From Bacillus_BA songklensis (GTDB lineage: Bacteria; Bacillota; Bacilli; Bacillales; Bacillaceae_H): a stretch of DNA of 64,000 bases. How positions within the stretch are numbered: position 1 is the first letter of the stretch; every line of letters starts with the position of its first letter. Positions 7,783 to 16,958 of the stretch are shown here, piece after piece. The notes beneath the pieces are model-generated. The model was not told the DNA's origin and ran no database searches. It saw nothing but the letters and a program-made list of their open reading frames with translations. The stretch spans positions 186,001 through 250,000 of the forward strand of contig NZ_JBHRZT010000052.1 of NCBI RefSeq assembly GCF_042649685.1, read 5' to 3'. Made by a program: the position numbers and the translations under genes.

Positions 7783-8472
7783 TCAACGATCCTTTTTTAT
7801 TAGCTTATGCAGCTGATAGAAGAAGTGAATTTTGTACATTAAATATCCAATCATTTCATCCTGATCACCGAAAGCCGCCGCAAAATGATATCCCGGATTG
7901 TTAACATGATGAAGCCACCAAAATTTATCCCGTTTCAGCATGCCATTATAATGTGCACTAAACGCTTCATACGTATCATTAAGGATATTCCACTCTCTCT
8001 CGATGTCCATCCTTTTAATTCGTCCATTGATAGATGGAAACATGACTAAATCATCCTTAGACAGTTCATATGTGTGTCTATCTGCGATTAACTCCCATCC
8101 ATACTTACGATAAAAGCTTACTTTAAAAGGATGTAGATAGGAAATGACATAGCCATCCTCTTTCATTTGCTGTAATGCGTGTTTTACTAGTGTGGCAACA
8201 TTTCCGTTCCTTCGGTGTTCCGGCCATGTCGCCACCCCGGCAATACCTCCCATTGGGATGGATTGTCCTTCAATCCATACTTTATGCGGAAGAATATGCA
8301 GCTTTGATTCCAGTTGGTTTTGATCATCATAGATAGCCCAAATTTGCTGCCTCGCCAATGACCGCTTTTTCTTTTCCCGTTCTTCCTCGGTTAGAGTATA
8401 CTGAAAAGCATATTGAGATAACTTTAATGTATCTTCATAGCCCTCTTCACCCGCTATTTGCCTCAATGTCAA
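7783..8472 (-). pseudogene. Eis-type GNAT acetyltransferase, C-terminally truncated
   Basis: The first 210 or so residues match Eis/YfiQ-like acetyltransferases: an N-terminal GNAT domain with GIAGVATWPEHRRNGNVATL as the acetyl-CoA loop, then SYLHPFKVSFYRKYGWELIA and the start of the second domain (WWLHHVNNPGYHFAAAFGDQ, GYLMYK). Full family members are about 390-400 residues, with a second GNAT part and a C-terminal SCP2-like domain. Here the frame ends after 229 residues with an unrelated tail (IHFFYQLHKLIKKDR). TTG start with GGGGGA 6 nt upstream. Probably a decayed gene; a short functional form cannot be excluded. Confidence 0.7.
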
Positions 8473-8600
8473 TTTCCATCCCCCTTTTCATCTTTTTTCC
8501 ATATTAATACGACTTAGCAGTTCTAATCCAGCATAAACAACGCAACAATAAAAAACGCCCCTGAATCCGCCAGAACAGAATCAAGAGCAATGGATATACA

Positions 8601-9059
8601 TTAAAACCCTAAAATAGCTTTAATAACAGAAGTGGTTTCACCGCCGCGATAGAAGATATAAAGCAGTAAATAAACAGCTATGCCTGTGATAGCTGTAAAA
8701 AACCAAATAATACTTGTGATTGGTCCTATTTTCTTATGCTTAATTAACTGATTTTTATATCCTGTCAATAGTGTGACAATTCCAAAAACGGCGCCTATTG
8801 TTGCAAGGAAAATATGGAAAATCAAAAACAGTGTATAATAAATTTTTAGATGATTTGGTCCGCCAAAACTTGTGTTCCCAATGAAAACTGTTCTAGAAGC
8901 ATAAATAATAAAGAAAATAAGAGCAAAAATAGCAGCCCAAAACATCGTTTTTTGGTGAGCTTCAATTTTCCCTTGCTTTATTAAATACCATCCAATTGCG
9001 ACAGTGATGGCGCTTAACACTATGAAGCTTGTACTAATCGTTGGTAAAATTGGTATCAT
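8601..9059 (-). CDS. ctaM: DUF420 membrane protein CtaM (YozB)
   Basis: 152-residue protein with four hydrophobic segments (about residues 5-24, 40-58, 75-100, 118-140), the DUF420 layout. In Staphylococcus aureus the homologue CtaM is needed for maturation of heme A-containing oxidases. It lies immediately downstream of ctaG in the oxidase cluster, which supports the same role here. The ATG follows AAAGGATG. The conserved spaced histidines (HQKTMFW, HLKIYYTLFLIFHIF) are typical of the family. Confidence 0.85.
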   Translation of the reverse strand: MIPILPTISTSFIVLSAITVAIGWYLIKQGKIEAHQKTMFWAAIFALIFFIIYASRTVFIGNTSFGGPNHLKIYYTLFLIFHIFLATIGAVFGIVTLLTGYKNQLIKHKKIGPITSIIWFFTAITGIAVYLLLYIFYRGGETTSVIKAILGF

Positions 9060-9089
9060 CGCTGCATCCTTTCTTTTTATATGGATTTC

Positions 9090-9998
9090 TTATACTTTTA
9101 GACGTGGAGAAATCTCATTTCTTTGCAATTCCATATCATCTTTTTCACGCTCTTGCTTTGCCCATTGAAAGAAAATATACGCCAACATGGTTCCGTACAC
9201 TAGCTCCTGAATAACTTTCATGACGATGCCGCCAAGCTGTTGATCTTCCACTAATGGAAGCATATTAAACATTTCAGGCCCAATTAAGCCCAAATTAGAT
9301 AACATATCAGGGGATACGCACAGTGCTAATGCGTTTACCCAGGCTTGTGGATCTGTATATGTTGCATATAATGGAGCCTTGGCAAAAATAATAAGGGCAC
9401 AGGCAGGGGTTAGCAGAATGCCATCACCGAAAATGTAGCCTACTTTCTTAATAGGCGTCAATGTTTGATGCTCCGGAAATTGGTTGAGAAGCGGCCACCA
9501 CATGAAAAAGGAAGCAATGAAAATCACAATTGTAGCAAGTGAATGGAAAAAGGTATTTGTTTTCATCACATCAAAAATCAAAGGAACATGGTAAAGAGAA
9601 AATACTCCATTAAAAACCAATAAGGCTATCAATGGCTTTGTAAAAAAAGAAAATATTGGCTTTATCACATTGTTATCGATTACATAACGTAAAAGCCAAT
9701 CCGGCAATCCTAAAATCATCAATGGTGTTATCACTAAATATAAAACGGCCATTTGTGTCATATGTGCACTAAACATGATATGGGACAAAAGGTCAATTGG
9801 CGATCCTTTCACAACATATAAAAGAACCATACTCGTGACAAAAAATATTTTCGTTTTTGTTTCAACCGGTGCACTGTTTTTAAAATATGATCGCAAGTAT
9901 CCGATTACATTAAAATAAAGAGCTATAAGTCCAACGACAAAAATAAGAAACAAAGGACTCCATAAAGCTTGAAAACCGAAAATTTGTAGATTTCCCAT
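9090..9998 (-). CDS. ctaG: Cytochrome c oxidase assembly factor CtaG (caa3 type)
   Basis: 302-residue polytopic membrane protein (about seven hydrophobic segments) of the caa3_CtaG family, needed for assembly of functional caa3 oxidase in B. subtilis. Typical stretches include LLSHIMFSAHMTQMAVLYLV, LIALLVFNGVFSLYHVPLIF and MWWPLLNQFPEH. The start is the ATG at 9998 (MGNLQIFGFQALWSP), with GGGGTGAT 8 nt upstream; an in-frame extension to 10118 runs through non-coding DNA. It is separated from ctaF by about 235 bp that include a hairpin. Confidence 0.93.
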   Translation of the reverse strand: MGNLQIFGFQALWSPLFLIFVVGLIALYFNVIGYLRSYFKNSAPVETKTKIFFVTSMVLLYVVKGSPIDLLSHIMFSAHMTQMAVLYLVITPLMILGLPDWLLRYVIDNNVIKPIFSFFTKPLIALLVFNGVFSLYHVPLIFDVMKTNTFFHSLATIVIFIASFFMWWPLLNQFPEHQTLTPIKKVGYIFGDGILLTPACALIIFAKAPLYATYTDPQAWVNALALCVSPDMLSNLGLIGPEMFNMLPLVEDQQLGGIVMKVIQELVYGTMLAYIFFQWAKQEREKDDMELQRNEISPRLKV

Positions 9999-10197
9999 AA
10001 AAACATCACCCCAAATTGTCAGTGACCGATTGATTTTATTATACATAAAAAGCTTTAAGAGCGGCAATGAAACATTAAAAGAATTTGTAGAACGGGTAAA
10101 AAGACACCCGCTACACAAATTCTTCCGAAGCTGACTTTTCCATTTTTATCGGAACACCGTTAATCTATATGCTAAAGCCCACCACGGAAATAAATTT

Positions 10198-10231
10198 AAT
10201 GGAGCTGGCAAAAATGCCAACTCCATGATTT
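10198..10231 (-). terminator. Hairpin between ctaF and ctaG
   Basis: ATGGAGCTGGC pairs with GCCAACTCCAT around a short A-rich loop just beyond the ctaF stop. On the minus strand the tail is only moderately T-rich (TTAAATTTATTT), so it may attenuate rather than fully stop transcription into ctaG. Confidence 0.6.
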
Positions 10232-10234
10232 TTA

Positions 10235-10567
10235 TCACCATACGATTGTGACGAACGTTAACACTGTTAATAATCCAACAAGTACACCTGAATATAAGAA
10301 TAGCGATGGAACTTCATGGCCTTTGTGGCTCATATGCATGAAGTAATAAAGTTGGAACAGTAATTGAACGACAGCAAGAAGTACGATAAACGGTACTGTG
10401 AACCAGCCGCTGAAATCTTCGTTCCATACTGCAAAGAACGCAACAAGCGTGAGGAAAATCATGAGCGCAAAGGCGATTACTTGCATTTTCATGTCTTCAG
10501 CATTCTTTTTTCTGCGATACTCTAAATCAACTTTTGGGTTCGCTGAATTTGAATGATTTGCCGCCAT
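10235..10567 (-). CDS. ctaF: Cytochrome c oxidase subunit IV
   Basis: 110-residue small subunit of the caa3 oxidase (CtaF/CyoD-like). Three hydrophobic helices are visible (about residues 31-48, 55-76, 88-108) with the family stretch QLLFQLYYFMHMSHKGHE. The N-terminus is hydrophilic and cytoplasmic. The start is 4 nt downstream of the ctaE stop, so it belongs to the ctaCDEF unit. It is followed by a hairpin before ctaG. Confidence 0.93.
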   Translation of the reverse strand: MAANHSNSANPKVDLEYRRKKNAEDMKMQVIAFALMIFLTLVAFFAVWNEDFSGWFTVPFIVLLAVVQLLFQLYYFMHMSHKGHEVPSLFLYSGVLVGLLTVLTFVTIVW

Positions 10568-10571
10568 CAGT

Positions 10572-11195
10572 TTATCCCACCATTCCCATTAAATATACAA
10601 CTGTAAAGATAAATACCCAAACAACGTCGATAAAATGCCAGTAAAGGCTCGCTACGTAAAATTTAGGTGCATTATATAGGTTTAGACCGCGTCTAGCATT
10701 TCGGATCATTAAGGTCAAAATCCATAATAGACCTAATGCCACGTGTCCTCCATGGAAACCGACTAACGTATAGAATGCCGAGCCAAACGCACTGCTTTTA
10801 AATGTATGCTTATACTCATGTACATAATGATTGAACTCGTAAATCTCTAACCCCAGGAAGCCAGCCCCCAGTAACACAGTAACCCCGAGCCAAAGCATCA
10901 TTTTAGAGAAGTTGAAGTTTTTCATATGATACATTGCATACACGCTTGTTAAACTGCTCGTTAATAAAAGCATCGTTGCAACAAATGTAAGCGGCAGCTC
11001 AAACAAGTCTTGAGTTGTCGGACCGTTTGCCGTATGGTCTTTCAACGCTAAATACGTAGCAAACAAAGAGGAGAATAATACAGTCTCGCCGCCAAGGAAC
11101 AGCCAAAATCCTAGAAACTTATTTTTACCTTCGAGGGTTGCTTTTTCAGGCGATGCCGGAAATGTTTCAGCTGTTAATTTTTCATTTAATTCCAT
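10572..11195 (-). CDS. ctaE: Cytochrome c oxidase subunit III
   Basis: 207-residue polytopic subunit III of the caa3 heme-copper oxidase, with five membrane helices (the short form without the first two helices of mitochondrial COX3). Family landmarks are FWLFLGGETVLFSSLFATYL, the TLVGFHGGHVALGL segment and YWHFIDVVWVFIFTVVYL. The ATG overlaps the ctaD stop by one base, implying coupled translation. It supports stable proton pumping by subunit I. Confidence 0.96.
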   Translation of the reverse strand: MELNEKLTAETFPASPEKATLEGKNKFLGFWLFLGGETVLFSSLFATYLALKDHTANGPTTQDLFELPLTFVATMLLLTSSLTSVYAMYHMKNFNFSKMMLWLGVTVLLGAGFLGLEIYEFNHYVHEYKHTFKSSAFGSAFYTLVGFHGGHVALGLLWILTLMIRNARRGLNLYNAPKFYVASLYWHFIDVVWVFIFTVVYLMGMVG

Positions 11196-13063
11196 TATGC
11201 CTTAACCCCCTTGTCATCGTCTTTTAATAAATCTTCTTTATGAATATGATATCCTAAGTCATCAATCCAAGAACGCAAGAACATGGATAATAAAGTAATG
11301 AATAAACCAATTACACCTACAACATCGCCCCATGCGGCATCGTTGCGATGTAAGAAACCATATGCAGCTACAAACAATCCTAATGACATGACGAAAGGTA
11401 TAAATGAATTGTTTGGCATGTGAATATCTCCAATTGGTTCTGCAGGAGTCATGCCTTTTTTGCCCTCCATTTTTTCTACCCATAAAGCATCTAAACCGCG
11501 AACAAGCGGAGTTTGCTTGAAGTTGTATTCAGGTGGCGGAGAAGCGATTGCCCACTCTAATGTACGTCCGTCTCCCCAAGCATCTGCTTGTGCTTTTGGT
11601 CCGTTAATGCTTGTTTTAATTACATTGATGAGTAATATAATGACAGCAGCTGCCATAAAGAAAGCACCGATGGAACTGATTAAGTTTCCTGTTTCTAATC
11701 CTTGGCCAGGCAAAAACTTCCAAATGCGGCGGGGCATACCCATTAAACCAAGGAAATGTTGAATAAAGAATGTTAAGTGGAAACCGATTAAGAATAACCA
11801 GAATGTCATTTTACTAAGTGTTTCATTTAACATGCGGCCGAACATTTTTGGCCACCAATATGTCACACCAGCCAAGATCCCAAATACTACCCCGCCTACA
11901 ATTACGTAGTGAAAATGGGCAACAACGAAATAGCTGTCATGGAATTGATAGTCAGCAGGAGCTGCTGCGTTCATGACACCTGTTACTCCACCCATAACGA
12001 ATGAAGGAATGAAGGCTACAGCATACAGCATTGGGGATGTAAATTGAATGCTGCCGCCCCAAAGTGTTAATAACCAGTTAAAGATTTTAATACCAGTCGG
12101 TACGGCAATCGCCATTGTAGCAACTGCGAAAATCGCGTTTGCAATCGGTCCTAAACCTGTTGTAAACATGTGGTGGGCCCATACCATGAAACCTAGGAAA
12201 CCGATTAACACTGTCGCAAATACCATGGATGAATATCCGAAAAGACGCTTTCTTGAGAATGTTGCAAAAATTTCAGAGAAAACTCCGAACGCAGGAAGTA
12301 CAAGTATGTATACTTCAGGGTGTCCAAAAATCCAGAATAAGTGTTCCCAAATAATCGTGTTACCACCTAGAGTCGGGTCAAAGAAGTTTGAACCGAATAG
12401 GCGATCAAAAATCATTAAGAATAAGCCAACTGTTAATGGCGGGAATGCAAATAAAATTAACGCCGAAGCAACAAATGTTGACCAAGTGAAAAGCGGCATG
12501 CGCATGTAGGTCATACCGGGTGCACGCATGTTAATGATCGTTACAAGGAAGTTAATCCCTCCGATTAACGTACCCGCACCGGAAATTTGCAGTCCTAATG
12601 CATAAAAATCAATACCATGACCAGGTGAATTTAATGATAAGGATGCATAAGATGTCCAACCAGCATCAGGCGCTCCACCCAAAAACCATGATAAGTTTAA
12701 GAAAACACCACCGAAAAAGAATAACCAAAAACCTAAGGCGTTTACAAATGGAAACGCTACGTCACGCGCGCCTATTTGAAGTGGCATGACCGCGTTCATT
12801 AAAGCAAATAAAAGTGGCATCGCAGCCAAGAAAATCATTGTTGTTCCGTGCATTGTCAAAATTTCGTTATACAGACCTCCGCTAACGAAATCATTATTCG
12901 GAACCGCAAGCTGGATACGTATGAATAAAGCTTCAAGACCACCTAGGAGGAAGAAAAATCCTCCGGCAATTAAGTAAAGGATGGCGATTTTTTTATGGTC
13001 TACTGTTGTTAAGTAGTCCCATATTACAGCTCCAGCTCCCTTTTTCTGAGTTAACGTACTCAC
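11195..13063 (-). CDS. ctaD: Cytochrome c oxidase subunit I
   Basis: 622-residue catalytic subunit binding heme a, heme a3 and CuB; reduces O2 to water and pumps protons. Metal ligands are visible: an early His in LTMHGTTMIFLAA (heme a), GHPEVYILVLPAFG (CuB His and the cross-linked Tyr), WAHHMFTTGL (CuB His pair) and HFHYVIVGG (heme a3 and heme a). About 14 membrane helices, then a C-terminal extension with two more helices as in Bacillus CtaD. It lies between ctaC and ctaE in one operon. Confidence 0.98.
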   Translation of the reverse strand: MSTLTQKKGAGAVIWDYLTTVDHKKIAILYLIAGGFFFLLGGLEALFIRIQLAVPNNDFVSGGLYNEILTMHGTTMIFLAAMPLLFALMNAVMPLQIGARDVAFPFVNALGFWLFFFGGVFLNLSWFLGGAPDAGWTSYASLSLNSPGHGIDFYALGLQISGAGTLIGGINFLVTIINMRAPGMTYMRMPLFTWSTFVASALILFAFPPLTVGLFLMIFDRLFGSNFFDPTLGGNTIIWEHLFWIFGHPEVYILVLPAFGVFSEIFATFSRKRLFGYSSMVFATVLIGFLGFMVWAHHMFTTGLGPIANAIFAVATMAIAVPTGIKIFNWLLTLWGGSIQFTSPMLYAVAFIPSFVMGGVTGVMNAAAPADYQFHDSYFVVAHFHYVIVGGVVFGILAGVTYWWPKMFGRMLNETLSKMTFWLFLIGFHLTFFIQHFLGLMGMPRRIWKFLPGQGLETGNLISSIGAFFMAAAVIILLINVIKTSINGPKAQADAWGDGRTLEWAIASPPPEYNFKQTPLVRGLDALWVEKMEGKKGMTPAEPIGDIHMPNNSFIPFVMSLGLFVAAYGFLHRNDAAWGDVVGVIGLFITLLSMFLRSWIDDLGYHIHKEDLLKDDDKGVKA

Positions 13064-13103
13064 GGTTTTACCTCCCTTTTATAAAGCTCCCCAAGCTGAC
13101 AGA

Positions 13104-14162
13104 TTACTGAAGTTTAAGAGACTCTAAATACTTTGCTAATTGATCGATCTGCTCATCTGACACTTTATAAGTCCCAGTCATTTTGTTCCCTGGCTTAATG
13201 GCTTCAGGATCTTTTATCCAAGCTTTAATGTTCTCTTCGTTGTGTTCTAAAACACCGGCAACGCGCTCACGATCAGCGAATCCAGCTAAGTTAGGTGCTT
13301 GACGGGCTTGTTCTGGGCGCTGATCCTGCGCTTCTACAGCATGACAGCCGATACAGCTTTGCTTGAAAACCTCTTCACCTGCTTTTGCATCCGCATCAGC
13401 TACTTCAGGCTTCGCGGCCTTCATATCCTTCACCCAAGCATCAAATTCATCTTTTGGTAGCGCTTTTACTTTAAAGTCCATTAAAGCGTGTGATGGACCG
13501 CATAATTCAGCACACTTACCATAAAACACGTCGTCTACTTCTTCAGCTTTTTTGGAATCGAAGACTAACCAGAATTTGTTTTCACCCTCTGTGTTGGTAT
13601 CCATCTTTCCTCCCACGGCCGGAATCCAGAATGAGTGTTTTACATCGGAAGCCTTAAGTTTGAAGTAAACTTTTTGATCTGTTGGTACGACTAAATCTTG
13701 AGATGTTATAATTTTCTGATTAGGATACTCAAACTCCCACCAATATGCATTGGAACGTACATTGATCACAAGTGCATCGCTTTTTTTGGCATCCATCTCT
13801 TTTACATCTGCAAGTTTAAACGTATAAGCTACCGTTGGAACTGCCAAAATAATTAATAAGAGAATAGGAATAACAGTCCAAATTAGTTCTAGCTTGTGAC
13901 TTCCTTCCACTTGCTTTGGAATGAAGTTTTCGTCCCCTTTGCGACGACGGAACCGCACTACTACATAAATAAAGATAATGGTAACGACAATAATAACGAG
14001 TACCATGATCGCAGTGCTCAGCAACAGTAAGTCGTACTGCATGCTTGCTACTTCACCAGCTGGCTGTAACGTTGATAAAAACGGTTTACCACAGCCGGCT
14101 AATAAAAGCGCTATCATGCTAAATAAAGACATGACTCGCCATTTCGGTAGCCAGTTTTTCAT
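13104..14162 (-). CDS. ctaC: Cytochrome c oxidase subunit II with fused cytochrome c domain
   Basis: 352-residue lipoprotein subunit II of caa3 oxidase. A lipoprotein signal ends at LLLAGC (Cys24), two membrane helices follow, then the CuA cupredoxin domain with GKCAELCGPSHALMDF (two Cys, Glu, His, Met ligands), then a C-terminal cytochrome c domain with CIGCH and the axial Met of GNKMTGTYK. The fused heme c is what defines caa3 rather than aa3. First gene of ctaCDEF; its promoter must lie in 14163-14330. Confidence 0.97.
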   Translation of the reverse strand: MKNWLPKWRVMSLFSMIALLLAGCGKPFLSTLQPAGEVASMQYDLLLLSTAIMVLVIIVVTIIFIYVVVRFRRRKGDENFIPKQVEGSHKLELIWTVIPILLLIILAVPTVAYTFKLADVKEMDAKKSDALVINVRSNAYWWEFEYPNQKIITSQDLVVPTDQKVYFKLKASDVKHSFWIPAVGGKMDTNTEGENKFWLVFDSKKAEEVDDVFYGKCAELCGPSHALMDFKVKALPKDEFDAWVKDMKAAKPEVADADAKAGEEVFKQSCIGCHAVEAQDQRPEQARQAPNLAGFADRERVAGVLEHNEENIKAWIKDPEAIKPGNKMTGTYKVSDEQIDQLAKYLESLKLQ

Positions 14163-14330
14163 AGCTTATCCAAACCCCTCTTTCATTGATGTGTAAATTC
14201 CTTCTATATTAATTCTACTTAGAAGAAATTCCTTAAATTAAGGCAAGGCAATGTTAGAAATTATGTATTTCGCCCATTTTCAACAAGTGCTGAAAATGAG
14301 CGGCAAGTAAATTATGTCATTTAACAAAGC

Positions 14331-15266
14331 CTAAATTAAAGTAGCAATCACCATCGCGACAAACATAATGGTTAAGTAATTCAATGAGTATACAAACATC
14401 ATTGTCGCCCATTTTGTATCTTCCATTTTTTTGTATTTTAGTATCCCAAGCCCTAACCAGCCTGCATTAAGGGCTGTAGCCAATACTAAAAAGATCGGAC
14501 CTAAAGCATGCAGATAAAATGGAAGCGGCATTAAGCAAGCAATCCAGACTAAAATTTGTCGCTTTGTTATTTCAAAGCCGTGAACAACCGGCAACATTGG
14601 AATCCCTGCTGCTCGATATTCCTCACATCGTCTCATAGCGAGTGCCAAGAAATGTGGTGGCTGCCAAATAAACATGATTAAAAATAGTACCCAAGCAACA
14701 ATATGAAGATTGCTGTCAACAGCTGCCCAGCCAATTAATGGAGGAACAGCACCAGATACACTTCCTACTACAGTGTTGATAGTATATAAACGCTTAGACC
14801 ACATGGTGTAAAAGAAAACATATGTAACTACACCAACTAAACCAATAAGTGCAGCTGTTACACTCGTAATCATAAGCATCAATAAGCCGGTTAAAGTAAA
14901 ACCTATTCCCATTAGAAGAACTGTTATCGGATTGAATCTTCCTGTTACTGTCGGTCTTCCTTTCGTGCGTTCCATCAAATGGTCAATATCACGGTCCACA
15001 TAGTTGTTTAAACTGCAAGATCCCGCAATGATAAGTGCAGTACCGACCATGGCAAAGAAAACAAGATCCAACGAATCTAAAAAACCTTTCCCGTTGAAAT
15101 ATAACGCGAGCCAGAAACCGGTGAACGCTGTAATTAAATTAGAGTTTACAATCCCTATTTTTATTGTTGCCAAAAAATCTTTCCATACACTTGTTTGTTC
15201 TATTGAATGAGGACCATTGTCTGAAGCGGCTAATGTTGTTTCCTCTAATGCCCTCGTGTCATTCAT
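14331..15266 (-). CDS. ctaB: Protoheme IX farnesyltransferase (heme O synthase)
   Basis: UbiA-family prenyltransferase that converts heme B to heme O, the precursor of heme A for the caa3 oxidase. 311 residues with about nine membrane helices and the Asp-rich prenyl-diphosphate motif NNYVDRDIDHLMERTKGRPT. The start is the ATG at 15266, with AAAGGAGG 6-7 nt upstream; the ATG at 15290 would bury that site in the gene. It is divergent from ctaA across a 600-bp intergenic region and lies upstream of ctaCDEF. Confidence 0.96.
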   Translation of the reverse strand: MNDTRALEETTLAASDNGPHSIEQTSVWKDFLATIKIGIVNSNLITAFTGFWLALYFNGKGFLDSLDLVFFAMVGTALIIAGSCSLNNYVDRDIDHLMERTKGRPTVTGRFNPITVLLMGIGFTLTGLLMLMITSVTAALIGLVGVVTYVFFYTMWSKRLYTINTVVGSVSGAVPPLIGWAAVDSNLHIVAWVLFLIMFIWQPPHFLALAMRRCEEYRAAGIPMLPVVHGFEITKRQILVWIACLMPLPFYLHALGPIFLVLATALNAGWLGLGILKYKKMEDTKWATMMFVYSLNYLTIMFVAMVIATLI

Positions 15267-15866
15267 CGTATTTCCTCCTTTACCCTTCATCCTTTAGTCA
15301 TCTCTCTAATCATTTACTCATATTATCATAGTTTAAGATTAATTTGAAATACGTTTTTACATCCCGCTGGATGAAGGCGTTTCCAAGGTTATCTCATAAA
15401 AAAGCAGTACCAAAAATTGTATACTACTATACAATATTAGAACATGTTTCTCGTGTATATTAAAACACATTTTTCGGCAATTTTGTGAATAAAATATGAA
15501 AAATATATGTATTTTTTTTGTCCCTTCTCTGAAAAGACCTTTTATTGCTTGCTTCTTTCGATATTTTAAATTTAAAATAATGAAATGCGGAGAGTTGGCC
15601 GTATTTATATTATTTCTATAAGCAGAAACTTTAAATGGACTTTTTTCTACTCGGAGCAATCAATTCTGACATATTTTGATGTGTCGTGATTCCATTTTTT
15701 ACTATAATATCAAAAAATTCTCTTTCTGAGTGTATATTTCAAAAAATATTAATTTTTTTCTCATTTGTCCCTTTATATTTATTGATATAATAAGAATGGT
15801 TCGTACAACCAATTTTTTTGGTTTTTATAAAATAAATTGAATGGTCATATAGGATGGTGAAATAGA
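15267..15866. promoter_or_regulatory. Divergent ctaB/ctaA control region
   Basis: 600 bp of AT-rich DNA without a credible gene; a minus-strand frame at 15357-15659 has no ribosome binding site. For ctaA the sequence TTGTCC (15765-15770), 15 bp, TATAAT (15786-15791) looks like a sigma-A promoter with a short spacer. In B. subtilis this region is bound by ResD and others; I cannot identify those sites here. Confidence 0.5.
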
Positions 15867-16805
15867 TTGCAGCGTGGATTAAAATTGTTAGCAGTTGCTA
15901 CATCAATCGTCATGCTCCTCATTTTGTTAGGAGGTGCGCTTGTTACTAAAACAGGTTCTGGAATGGGTTGTGGAAAATCCTGGCCGCTCTGTCACGGTGA
16001 AATCGTGCCGAGCGAGATTACTCCGGAACTTATTATTGAATTAAGCCACCGCCTCGTATCAGGTGCTGGTGGCCTGCTTGTTTTAGCCTTGTCTGTTTGG
16101 TCATGGATCGCAATAAAACATGTGAAGGAAGCTAAGTTTTTATCCTTTATTTCGTTTTTCTTTTTGCTTCTTCAGGCATTAATAGGCGCAGCCGCTGTTG
16201 TATGGGGACAATCAGACGCTGTATTGGCTTTACACTTTGGTATTTCCCTTATTTCATTTGCATCGGTTTTTCTGTTAACTCTACTAATTTTTGAAGTTGA
16301 TAAAAAGTTCGATGCTCACTCCATGGTACTTGATAAAAAAATGAAATTTCATATTTACGGTATCATTATTTACAGCTATATCGTCGTATATACGGGTGCA
16401 TTAGTACGCCACACAAACGCAAGCCTTGCTTGTCCGGATTGGCCGTTTTGCGCAAAAACCCGTTTCTTCCCAGTTCAATTGCATGAATGGATTCAAATGG
16501 GACATCGCTTGGCAGCTAGTTTGATATTTTTCTGGATTTTGATTGCCTTTATTCATGCATATAAACACTACCGTAATCAAAAGGTCGTTTATTACGGTTG
16601 GATGATCGCTTTCATCCTTATATCTTTACAAGTTGTTTCTGGGGCATCTGTCGTGTTTACGCGTTTAAATTTATTTGTCGCTCTCTTACATGCTCTTATT
16701 ATTTCTTGTTTATTTGGCGTGTTAAGCTACTTGACACTCCTTTCAACACGGAGCAAAAAAACAGCTGGACAAAGCGAACGTAAAACAAAAACACAAGCTT
16801 CATAA
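15867..16805 (+). CDS. ctaA: Heme A synthase
   Basis: 312-residue eight-helix membrane protein that oxidises heme O to heme A. The four heme-ligand histidines are visible in LSHRLVSGAGG, LALHFGISL, MGHRLAASL and LLHALIIS. The two Cys pairs typical of Bacillus CtaA are GCGKSWPLC and CPDWPFC. Translation begins at a TTG (15867), with AGGATGG about 8 nt upstream; no ATG is available nearby. It is divergent from ctaB, the preceding enzyme of the pathway, and is followed by a strong terminator. Confidence 0.96.
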   Translation: MQRGLKLLAVATSIVMLLILLGGALVTKTGSGMGCGKSWPLCHGEIVPSEITPELIIELSHRLVSGAGGLLVLALSVWSWIAIKHVKEAKFLSFISFFFLLLQALIGAAAVVWGQSDAVLALHFGISLISFASVFLLTLLIFEVDKKFDAHSMVLDKKMKFHIYGIIIYSYIVVYTGALVRHTNASLACPDWPFCAKTRFFPVQLHEWIQMGHRLAASLIFFWILIAFIHAYKHYRNQKVVYYGWMIAFILISLQVVSGASVVFTRLNLFVALLHALIISCLFGVLSYLTLLSTRSKKTAGQSERKTKTQAS

Positions 16806-16810
16806 TAAAT

Positions 16811-16850
16811 AAAGGGACATGGCTTTGTGAGCCATGTCCCTTTATTTATA
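16811..16850. terminator. Terminator after ctaA
   Basis: TAAAGGGACATGGCT pairs with AGCCATGTCCCTTTA around TTTGTG and is followed by a T-rich tail. It separates the convergent ctaA and pyc genes. Confidence 0.88.
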
Positions 16851-16958
16851 AACTTATCCAAGCTATACCAGAATTGAAAAGCCCTCGATAGCATAAAAGA
16901 CGAAAGCCAAGGTCCTTTTTCCATCAATGCAATGTGCAGTTAAAAAGAAATCTTTTTA

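Noticed and set aside
12048..12509. 153-codon plus-strand frame inside ctaD
   Set aside because: Antisense shadow of a strongly conserved gene; Lys/Asn/Pro-rich with no domain.
15357..15659. 100-codon minus-strand frame between ctaB and ctaA
   Set aside because: No ribosome binding site, very AT-rich composition, Asn/Ile/Lys-heavy translation, and it fills a known control region.
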